Both the position numbers and the translations under genes were made by a program. Under the pieces are notes generated by a model, which did not search any database, was not told where the DNA came from, and worked only from the letters and a program-made list of their open reading frames with translations. From Streptomyces canus (GTDB taxonomy: Bacteria; Actinomycetota; Actinomycetes; Streptomycetales; Streptomycetaceae), in NCBI RefSeq assembly GCF_030816965.1, contig NZ_JAUSYQ010000002.1, positions 1,302,001 through 1,366,000 of the forward strand: a DNA stretch of 64,000 nucleotides, given 5' to 3'. Every line of letters begins with the position of its first letter. Position 1 is the first letter of the stretch. This document shows positions 17,095 to 23,661 of the stretch, one piece after another.

Positions 17095-18315
17095 CTATGC
17101 GCCCTGAGCGGGCTGCGGGTCGCCCGCATAGAAGTGGTCAGGCGGGACGATGCCGGCCAGCCGGTCGCGGACCGTGGCGGAGAATCGCAGGACTGCTCCG
17201 AGCGGACGATGGTGGATCGCCGCCCGGACGACATCGCCCTCTGCGTTCTTCTCCAGAAGAGTGACGCCGGAGAACTCCACTCCGCCGAACGCCGTCGCCT
17301 TCCACTGCAGGTATGTCGTGGTCGCGTCGGAGGCCTCGGCCGTGAACTCCAGCGACTCGTAGATGGTGCTCGCGGCCGCGAGAGCAGAGGCGACGAGAGC
17401 CCGACCGGCGATCGGCCGGGCAAGAATGCTGGCCTCCAGCACGACATCCTCGGCGAAGCCCTGGGCGAAGGTGTTCTCGGAATGTTCCGAGAAGCCGCTG
17501 CGCCAGCCCGAAGCCGCATCGCCGGCATTCAGGTTCTGGAGGAAGCCGAGGACTTCGCGGGCCAGGGCGTGGGGGTACTCCACGTGCAGCCAGTGCCCAC
17601 CGCCGGGAACCGTCGCCTGACGCGCAACAGGGAAACGAGGCGCGATGGCGCCGGTGACAACTTCCTCGGTGACGAAGCCGTCGCTGTCGCCGCGGACGAT
17701 GAGGACGGGGCCGGAGTACGCGCTCGGTTCCGGTGCCTCCTCGACACCGTTGTTCCAGATGTCGACGTACCGTGCGACCACGGGCGGAGCAACCAGCAGG
17801 CCGCTGCGGCCCAGCGCGTCCAGTGCCTCCTTGTCGAGCGCCGGCGAGAGCTGGGTGCGAACGGCACGCTGGGCCTCCGCGTTCCCGCCGAGTGCCCGGA
17901 ACGGCACGACGGCTTCCTCCGGCAGACGGGTGCCCCCGAGCGGGACCGGCGTGAGCAGAACCAGTCCGGCGACGCGCCCGGGCCGGGCGGCGGCCGCGAG
18001 TTCGGCAACCTGGGAGCCCATGCTCTGGCCCACCACGACGACGGGTCCCTTGATGTCGTCGACGACGGATGCGACCTCGTCGGCGAACAGGGCCAGGCTC
18101 AGCTTCTCCGTGTCCTCGGCACAGGACGCACGGGTCCCGGAACCCGGAAGATCGATACGCGCCGTCGCCACGGCTCCCTTCAGGGCTTCGACGAAGCCGT
18201 CCCAGACGGTGGCATCGTCCAGGAAGCCGTGGACGAGCAGCAGTGTCGGCGCCTGCGGGAGCGCCTCGCCACCGCCGGTACCGACTGGGTCGGTGCGAAC
18301 AAGGTCTCTGGTCAT
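17095..18315 (-). CDS. Alpha/beta hydrolase fused to an NTF2-like domain
   Basis: Protein of 406 residues with two domains. Residues 1-265 are an alpha/beta hydrolase: LLLVHGFLDDATVWDGF, nucleophile elbow VVVGQSMGSQVAEL, acid region LIVRGDSDGFV and histidine in VPGGGHWLHVEYP. Residues about 280-400 look like a SnoaL/NTF2-like domain (FAEDVVLEASILARPIAGRA, YLQWKATAFGGVEFSGVTLL, GDVVRAAIHHRPLGAVLRF). The ATG at 18315 overlaps the stop of the upstream flavin reductase gene as ATGA, so translation is probably coupled. The pairing of a C-C or ester hydrolase with an NTF2-like lid is not one I recognise as standard; it may couple hydrolysis to isomerisation of the same substrate. Substrate unknown. 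Confidence 0.8.
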   Translation of the reverse strand: MTRDLVRTDPVGTGGGEALPQAPTLLLVHGFLDDATVWDGFVEALKGAVATARIDLPGSGTRASCAEDTEKLSLALFADEVASVVDDIKGPVVVVGQSMGSQVAELAAAARPGRVAGLVLLTPVPLGGTRLPEEAVVPFRALGGNAEAQRAVRTQLSPALDKEALDALGRSGLLVAPPVVARYVDIWNNGVEEAPEPSAYSGPVLIVRGDSDGFVTEEVVTGAIAPRFPVARQATVPGGGHWLHVEYPHALAREVLGFLQNLNAGDAASGWRSGFSEHSENTFAQGFAEDVVLEASILARPIAGRALVASALAAASTIYESLEFTAEASDATTTYLQWKATAFGGVEFSGVTLLEKNAEGDVVRAAIHHRPLGAVLRFSATVRDRLAGIVPPDHFYAGDPQPAQGA

Positions 18316-19034
18316 TTCGGTTCCGTCCTCGTTGATCCGGAAGGCGACCATTCCGCCGTGTCGATGGGCGAGAAGTCCGTCGGACGTTCATCGAGCCGCG
18401 CGCTGCGCGTCACGCGCAGACGCTCGACGAGCTCCTCGGGAAGGGGGGTGGTGAAGATGTTGTCGACGAGCGAGTACTCGGCGGCCAGACGCCCAACGGC
18501 CCCCAGGGCACCGATGTCGATGCGCCCGCCGGGCAGGTAGAGGTCGTCGCGCACGTGGAAGCGCTCCACGCGCCCCCACACCACGTGGTCCGGCATCGGG
18601 GGCATGGCGATGATCCGATCGACCACGCACTCCATGGAGACAGGGGCGTCGGCGATCCGGGGCGCCGCTACCACCTCGGACTCGCCCTTCTCCAGGCCGA
18701 GTGCCTCGAATTCGTCGACCTCCGAGTCGAACTCGAAGGCGGAGCGGTGCACCTCGTCGGCATGGCCGATCGACGCCATGTTCACCACGAACTCACCGGT
18801 GTCCCGGATGTTGACGAACGTGTCCTTCAGGGTGACCTCGTCGGAGCGGGGCTGAAGGGAGATCGACACGATCGGGGGAAGGCGGCCGACGACGGTGAAG
18901 AAGGACACCGGGGCCACGTTGCCGATGCCCGCGGTCGACCGGGTGCTGACCCAGGCGATCGCGCGCGGCAGAACGCTACCGATGAGAAGTTTGTAGCTCG
19001 ACCTGGCGTCGAGCGATGCCGTATCGATGATCAT
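18312..19034 (-). CDS. Flavin reductase-like, FMN-binding split-barrel protein
   Basis: Protein of 240 residues of the flavoredoxin/flavin reductase-like family. The FMN-binding split barrel is visible as YKLLIGSVLPRAIAWVSTRS, NVAPVSFFTVVGRLPPIVSI, and DTFVNIRDTGEFVVNMAS, the last being the typical phosphate-binding region. Such proteins supply reduced FMN to a monooxygenase or act as electron carriers. No monooxygenase gene is in the cluster, so the partner is either elsewhere or the protein itself is the oxidoreductase. The ATG at 19034 is preferred over GTG at 19040 because GGAGAG (19040-19045 on the complement) has correct spacing for it. It is first in the minus-strand operon and divergent from the double hydrolase gene across a large inverted repeat. 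Confidence 0.85.
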   Translation of the reverse strand: MIIDTASLDARSSYKLLIGSVLPRAIAWVSTRSTAGIGNVAPVSFFTVVGRLPPIVSISLQPRSDEVTLKDTFVNIRDTGEFVVNMASIGHADEVHRSAFEFDSEVDEFEALGLEKGESEVVAAPRIADAPVSMECVVDRIIAMPPMPDHVVWGRVERFHVRDDLYLPGGRIDIGALGAVGRLAAEYSLVDNIFTTPLPEELVERLRVTRSARLDERPTDFSPIDTAEWSPSGSTRTEPK

Positions 19035-19198
19035 TTGCACTCTCCGTTGAACGCCTCATCCGAAGGGCTGCCGGTCTCGGCCTGCTCGGCGCCCGCGACG
19101 ATGGCCGGCTCGATTCCCGGTCGGTACCGGGTGCGGATAGCCCCGGGGAAGCGCGGGGCGAGAGGGACGACCCCTGATGCGTACAGGAGCGTAGCGCT

Positions 19199-19267
19199 TA
19201 CATATGTGACAACGCCAGGTGTGCACCACCTGAGAAATGACAGAGTCATACCGTTGTCACCTATGTA
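19199..19267. promoter_or_regulatory. Large nested inverted repeat in divergent promoter
   Basis: Outer arms of 16 bases, TACATATGTGACAACG at 19199-19214 and CGTTGTCACCTATGTA at 19252-19267, pair with one mismatch. Inside them CAGGTG at 19216-19221 pairs with CACCTG at 19227-19232. The element fills the gap between the flavin reductase and double hydrolase genes, ending 23 bases before the latter's ATG. It most likely contains paired operators for one regulator controlling both directions. Confidence 0.7.
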
Positions 19268-19290
19268 CTTGGCTGTTAGGGTCCGCCGCT

Positions 19291-21045
19291 ATGAGAGCAA
19301 CAACGCTTCCAGGTCTCACCGGGGAACCGGCACTGGAGATGCTCCACGCCGCGCCACTGAGACCCGTGGCACCCGGAACACTCCAGTTGCTGTTCGTGCA
19401 CGGTCTGGGCTACGCCGCCTGGGTCTGGGAGGACTGGATGGCCGCGGCGGCCGCGGCCGGACACGACAGCTGGGCGGTCTCCCTGCGCGGCCACGGCGGC
19501 AGCGGCGGCACCGCCGCCCGCTCCGCGCTGAGCGACTACGAGGCCGACGTCGTCCGCGCCGCACGCTCGCTCCCGGGGCCCGTCGTGCTGATCGGGCACT
19601 CCATGGGCGCGCTCGTCGTCCAACGCGCGGCCGCGGCGGCGAACGCCGCTGCCATGATCCTGGTCGCTCCGCTGCCCCCACGCCCCGCGGTGCACACGAT
19701 TCTGGCGGTACTGCGCCGGCAGCCGTGGGAAGTGCCGCGCTACATGGCCGGCAGGCCGATCAAGCTCGGTCCCCACATCCTCTACGCCCACCCGGACGGC
19801 CCGGCGACGGCCGAGGCGAGCAAGCGCCTGACCCCCGACTCCCCGTTCGTCCAGTACCAGTTCCTCTTCCACCGGCCGACACGCGTGCCGCCGCTGCCGG
19901 CCCTGGTACTCGCCGCCGCGAAGGACCGGCTCGTGCCCCTCGTCTCCGTACGGGCCACTGCGCGGCGCTACGGGGCGCGACTCCGGGAAATCGCCGGCGT
20001 CGGACACACCATGATGCTCGACCCGGAGTGGTCCGAGGGCTGGAAGCAGATCGACTCCTGGCTCGCCGACGGCCCCCGACGGCAGCCCACCCCACCGGCG
20101 CCCCACCCACCCCGCGCGGCAGGAGTGCCAGTAAGGAAAAGAGGAACCATGGTTGACAGGCGAGACGTGGCCTTCACCGCCGACGGTGGAGTGACCCTGC
20201 GCGGCTGGTACTTCGTACCCGAAGGCGAAGGCCCGCATCCGGCCATCTCCATGGCTCACGGCTACGCGGGCGTCAAGGAGCACGCCCTGGAGGGCTTCGC
20301 CCGGCGGTTCGCCGAGGTGGGCTTCGCCGTACTCCTCCACGACCACCGCACGTTCGGCGCCAGCGACGGGGGGCCACGTCAGGACGTCAATCCGTGGGTG
20401 CAGGCCGAGGACTGGCGTCGGGCGATCTCCTTCCTGGAGGCGCAGCCCGAGGTCGATCCGGACCGGCTCGGTGTCTGGGGAAGCAGTTACGCCGGCGGGC
20501 ACGCCATCGTGCTCGGTGCCACGGACCGGCGCCTGAAGGCCGTCGTCGCGCAGGTCCCGAACATCAGCGGCTACCGGCAGGGGCTTCGGCGGGTGCCTCC
20601 GCATCTCGTTCCCTCCCTTGAGGAGGGGTTCGCGGAGGAGGAGCGCAGCGCCGCCCGCGGGGAACCGCTCCAGTACCAGCAGATCGTCAGCAGCGATCCG
20701 GCGGTCCGCGCTTCCTACTACTCCGGCGACGCGGTCGACTTCTATCTCCAGGAGCTGCCGGAGGGAGTCTGGGAGAACAAGGTGACCGTGCGCTCCACCC
20801 GCATGGCGCGCATGTACGAGCCTGGGTCGCTCATCCGCAGGGTGTCCCCCACGCCTTTGCTGATGATCGTCGCCAAGGACGATCACCTGACGGTGACCGA
20901 CGTCGCTCTCGAGGCCTACGAGGACGCCCTCGAGCCCAAGAAGCTGATCCTCATCCCCGGCGGCCACTTCGACCCGTACCGCGCCCAGTTCGAGCGCGCA
21001 TGCTCGGAAGCACTCGACTGGTTCCAGAAGTATCTGCAGGCATAG
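19291..21045 (+). CDS. Tandem double alpha/beta hydrolase (in-frame fusion)
   Basis: Open frame of 584 residues holding two complete alpha/beta hydrolases. Domain 1 (about residues 5-270): FVHGLGYAAWVWEDW, elbow LIGHSMGALVVQ (serine near residue 104), histidine in AGVGHTMMLDPEW. A proline-rich linker (about 271-286) follows. Domain 2 (about 287-584) resembles dienelactone-hydrolase/YcjY-type enzymes: SMAHGYAGVKEHALEGFA, elbow GVWGSSYAGGHAIVLG, acid in MIVAKDDHLTV, histidine in IPGGHFDPY. At the join, residue 287 is an ATG (20149) with AAGAGGA 4 bases upstream, so domain 2 can probably also be translated alone. Either a real fusion or two genes whose stop codon was lost. Start ATG 19291 is just after the inverted repeat. 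Not to be read as one catalytic unit without proof. Confidence 0.8.
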   Translation: MRATTLPGLTGEPALEMLHAAPLRPVAPGTLQLLFVHGLGYAAWVWEDWMAAAAAAGHDSWAVSLRGHGGSGGTAARSALSDYEADVVRAARSLPGPVVLIGHSMGALVVQRAAAAANAAAMILVAPLPPRPAVHTILAVLRRQPWEVPRYMAGRPIKLGPHILYAHPDGPATAEASKRLTPDSPFVQYQFLFHRPTRVPPLPALVLAAAKDRLVPLVSVRATARRYGARLREIAGVGHTMMLDPEWSEGWKQIDSWLADGPRRQPTPPAPHPPRAAGVPVRKRGTMVDRRDVAFTADGGVTLRGWYFVPEGEGPHPAISMAHGYAGVKEHALEGFARRFAEVGFAVLLHDHRTFGASDGGPRQDVNPWVQAEDWRRAISFLEAQPEVDPDRLGVWGSSYAGGHAIVLGATDRRLKAVVAQVPNISGYRQGLRRVPPHLVPSLEEGFAEEERSAARGEPLQYQQIVSSDPAVRASYYSGDAVDFYLQELPEGVWENKVTVRSTRMARMYEPGSLIRRVSPTPLLMIVAKDDHLTVTDVALEAYEDALEPKKLILIPGGHFDPYRAQFERACSEALDWFQKYLQA

Positions 21046-21093
21046 AACGAGTGCGCCCCGACACGGCCGCCTCGACCGCGGGGCACGGGCCCC

Positions 21094-21972
21094 ATGACAA
21101 CCAAACGACAGGAGTCGGCCTTGGCCGGTAAGAAGGACCTTCGATACGCGGTCCACATCTCACCCTCGATCCCCACAGAGATCAGTGATCTGCCGCCCGG
21201 TGTGGAGCGGCGGATGTGGTCGCCCATCTCCTCGACGCTCGTCTACGGCGAGCGGGACGCGGTACTCGTCGACCCGGTCATGACGGTCCAGCAAGCCGTG
21301 GCGCTCGCCGAGTGGGTGGAATCGTACGACCGGAATCTGACGACGGTCTACGTCACCCACGGGCACGGAGACCATTGGTTCGGGCTGGCGACCCTCCTCG
21401 AGCGCTTCCCGAACGCCCGAGCGGTCGCCACGCCGGCGGTCGTCGAGCACATGGCGAAGCAGATGGAGCCGGGCTTCGTCGAGAGCTTCTGGAACGCGAG
21501 GTTCCCGGGCCAGATCCCGGACCGCCTCGTGGCAGCCGACCCGATGGAGGACCGGGTGCTCGAACTCGAGGGCCGGGAGTTGACGGTCGTGCCGCTCGGT
21601 CACACCGACACCGACGACACGACCGCGCTGCACGTCCCGTCCATCGGGCTCGTGGTCGCCGGGGATGCCGCCTACAACGACGTGCACCTCTATCTCGCCG
21701 AGTCGCCGAGCGAGGGCCGCAAGGCGTGGAAGGAGGCGCTCGGCGTGATTGCCGGCCTCGGAGCCGACCATGTGGTGGCGGGGCACAAGCGTCCCGGCCG
21801 ACCTGACTCCCCGGGCATCCTCGCCGAGACCCGCGCGTACATCGATGACTTCGAGGACTGCGTCGCGCGCACCGCCTCCACTGAGGAGCTCTACCAAGCG
21901 ATGCTGGAGATCCACCCGGACCGGGTCAACCCGGGCGCCCTGTGGGGCTCGGCCCGTTCGGTGAAGGGCTGA
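21094..21972 (+). CDS. MBL-fold metallo-hydrolase
   Basis: Metallo-beta-lactamase-fold enzyme of 292 residues (283 if it begins at the TTG at 21121, which has AGGAG 8 bases upstream, whereas the ATG at 21094 has no clear site). Metal-binding motifs are complete: THGHGDHW near residue 90, histidine in VVPLGHTDTDDT, aspartate in VVAGDAAYNDVH and histidine in VVAGHKRPG. The fold covers glyoxalase II, quorum-quenching lactonases, arylsulfatases and others; VAGDAAYNDVHLY is like the SdsA/lactonase-type hydrolases of environmental actinobacteria. It follows the double hydrolase gene after 48 bases and is probably in the same transcript. Hydrolysis of a lactone or ester intermediate of the cluster's pathway is an inference. 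Confidence 0.88.
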   Translation: MTTKRQESALAGKKDLRYAVHISPSIPTEISDLPPGVERRMWSPISSTLVYGERDAVLVDPVMTVQQAVALAEWVESYDRNLTTVYVTHGHGDHWFGLATLLERFPNARAVATPAVVEHMAKQMEPGFVESFWNARFPGQIPDRLVAADPMEDRVLELEGRELTVVPLGHTDTDDTTALHVPSIGLVVAGDAAYNDVHLYLAESPSEGRKAWKEALGVIAGLGADHVVAGHKRPGRPDSPGILAETRAYIDDFEDCVARTASTEELYQAMLEIHPDRVNPGALWGSARSVKG

Positions 21973-22256
21973 CGCGACACGCCTACTCCTCCCCTGGTCC
22001 ATGCGTCCGGCTGACAGCCGCTCACCGACCCGTGGTACGCGCAGGGCCGCGCTGTCCGGGCGGTCGGCCCTTCCGGAAGGCCCCACGACGGCGGGCCTTG
22101 CCTCCACCGCCCAGGGCGCAAACGATCAAGCAGAAGGCTTCCTCATCGAAGCAGCCGCTGCAGATTCCGCCTACGCATGGTGTGATCACTCGTGTGAAGC
22201 GTGCTCGTTCCGTTGCGGTAACGGCCCTGGGGGAAGGACCCTGAACTGTCAGTGGG

Positions 22257-22650
22257 TCAGCTGACCGGGAGGGCGTCGAACACCGCGTGGTGCACGCTGA
22301 CGTGGGCCGATGCCGTGAGGCGGCCGATCACCGCCTGGTAGCGGTCCATGACGTACGCCTGCCGGACCTCCTCGCGTGCCGCGGCGAACGACTGGTGCCG
22401 GAAGTCGCCGCGGTGCGCGGTGAAGTAGGACCGAAGGGCGCTGTCGGACGTTCGATTCGGTGTACTGCACCGGGCCGAAGATGACCTGGTGGGCGGCGAC
22501 GGCCTTTCGGCGGCGGGCGTTCTCCGTCTGCGCCTACATGCTGCCCCTCTCGGCGGTGATGGCGCTGCCCTCGATCGTGCTCTTGCCCGGGCCGCTGAGG
22601 TACACGTTGGGGGACGACGAGATGTAGTACGTGGTGCAGGTCGCCGCGTG
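22257..22650 (-). pseudogene. Broken gene with a PpiC/SurA-like C-terminus (uncertain family)
   Basis: Minus-strand protein-like text is broken by a stop and a frameshift. From about 22650: YYISSSPNVYLSGPGKSTIE and GSAITAERGSM, then TAG at 22534-22536, then AQTENARRRKAVAAHQVIFG and PVQYTESN; after a shift near 22450 it continues SALRSYFTAHRGDFRHQSFA, REEVRQAYVMDRYQAVIGRL and SVHHAVFDALPVS to the stop at 22257. The end resembles the helical C-terminal part of secreted peptidyl-prolyl isomerase-like proteins, but I am not sure. At least two lesions make it non-functional. Confidence 0.4.
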
Positions 22651-22802
22651 TGACAGAGCCCCTGGCCCTCGAGCCGGGTGAGATCGCCTGGCAGGGCTGG
22701 CTGACTGAGGCCGAATTGTGCGAGGTCGTCGATCAATGGCTCTTCGTTCCGGGAGGACGGGAAGCTCTGCGCCGATATCTGCAGTCCGGGTCCGGCAGCT
22801 GA
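22650..22802 (+). CDS. Small hypothetical protein (50 aa)
   Basis: A short open frame from GTG at 22650 to TGA at 22802 reads TEPLALEPGEIAWQGWLTEA, then ELCEVVDQWLFVPGGREALR and a short tail. Its amino-acid composition is balanced, with two GxW segments, unlike the arginine-rich shadow frames around it, so it looks like real coding DNA: an intact small gene or the end of a decayed one. No ribosome binding site stands out. It lies 55 bases before the YunG-like gene on the same strand. Function unknown. Confidence 0.35.
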   Translation: MTEPLALEPGEIAWQGWLTEAELCEVVDQWLFVPGGREALRRYLQSGSGS

Positions 22803-22857
22803 CAAGGCGTCTCCCCGGCGGTCTGGCTATGTCAGTGGCGGCTGCGATGCCGGCGGG

Positions 22858-23318
22858 GTGATCCCTTGGAACCTGCTGGACATCGACACAGGTCTGCGCG
22901 CCAGTTGGGCCGCCGACACCTGTTCCCCGGACGACCTCGCTCGCTGCAGCTGGCAGCCCAGCAACCCTGCGTGGGGCCACTGTGACATCACGGCTCTGAT
23001 CGTGAACGACATCTTCGGTGGCGACCTCATGGTTGGAGAAGTCCACTGCGGCGGGGAACAGCAAGGCTTTCACTGGTGGAATCGGCTGCCCAGCGGTGTG
23101 GAGCTCGACCTGACGCGCGAGCAGTTCCAGGATGGCCAGACTGTCACCGCACCCGTGTCGTCGAGCGCCCGCCGGGGCCTCTGCCTCGGGGCTGGGAGGA
23201 GTACCTCCTCCTGCGTGAGCGCGTCATCAAGAACCTCGGTTACCTCCCCGGGCCTGCCGTCCGACCGAGCAGGGATCGTCGTTCAACTGCCGGTTCCGAT
23301 CACCATGGTCCGCGGTGA
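22858..23318 (+). pseudogene. YunG-like protein, frameshifted
   Basis: The GTG at 22858 opens a frame that matches the YunG family: LRASWAADTCSPDDLARCSW, PSNPAWGHCDITALIVNDIF and GFHWWNRLPSGVELDLTREQ, with the conserved tryptophan, C-x-V/I-T-A-L and WNRLP features. After TVTAPV (about 23155) it loses sense, and the neighbouring frame supplies VVERPPGPLPRGWEEYLLLR and ERVIKNLGYLPGP, the usual C-terminal half. One frameshift therefore separates two well-preserved halves. Function of the family is unknown. It may be a recent pseudogene or a sequencing error. Confidence 0.6.
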
Positions 23319-23624
23319 AGGGAGACGACTCACCCAGCTGGTTCCAGCAGCGGCCTCACGGAGGCGGATGATCTCCTCGTGCTGGGCGGCGAGCCGGGCC
23401 AGGGCCTGGGTGTGGAAGTCAGTGAGCTCGTCGATCGTCTGCTTCAATCGGTCCAGCCGCTCCCTGAGCTTGGCGTTCTCCGTCTTGACGCAGGTGATCT
23501 GGGCTTCGCGGGGGTCGGGAACGTCGCCGGCCTGCTGCAGGGCCTGAAGGCGTCGCTCGAACTCGACGCGCAGGTGAGAGTAGGGGCGGGTGTCGTAGAA
23601 CGCGGTGCGGTCGAGTACAAGCAC
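23283..23624 (-). CDS. Coiled-coil protein, N-terminally truncated, possibly transposon-associated
   Basis: A frame of 113 residues. Its core, from RTAFYDTRPYSHLRVEFERR through ENAKLRERLDRLKQTIDELT to ALARLAAQHEEIIRLREAA, is a long heptad-patterned coiled coil. The opening RTAFYDTRP looks like the end of a recognition helix (V-S-R-x-T-F-Y), so an N-terminal helix-turn-helix has probably been lost at about 23625. This layout (helix-turn-helix plus coiled coil) is like the DUF6262/TnpC accessory proteins of Tn554-type recombinase elements; that link is a guess. The start at 23624 has no good ribosome binding site. Probably a remnant. Confidence 0.4.
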   Translation of the reverse strand: MLVLDRTAFYDTRPYSHLRVEFERRLQALQQAGDVPDPREAQITCVKTENAKLRERLDRLKQTIDELTDFHTQALARLAAQHEEIIRLREAAAGTSWVSRLPSPRTMVIGTGS

Positions 23625-23661
23625 CCGTGTTCGGGCGGGAGTCCGTCACTGGGGCCCGCGC

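Noticed and set aside
19276..21156. 626-residue minus frame opposite the double hydrolase
   Set aside because: Shadow; the plus strand has two catalytic elbows and histidines.
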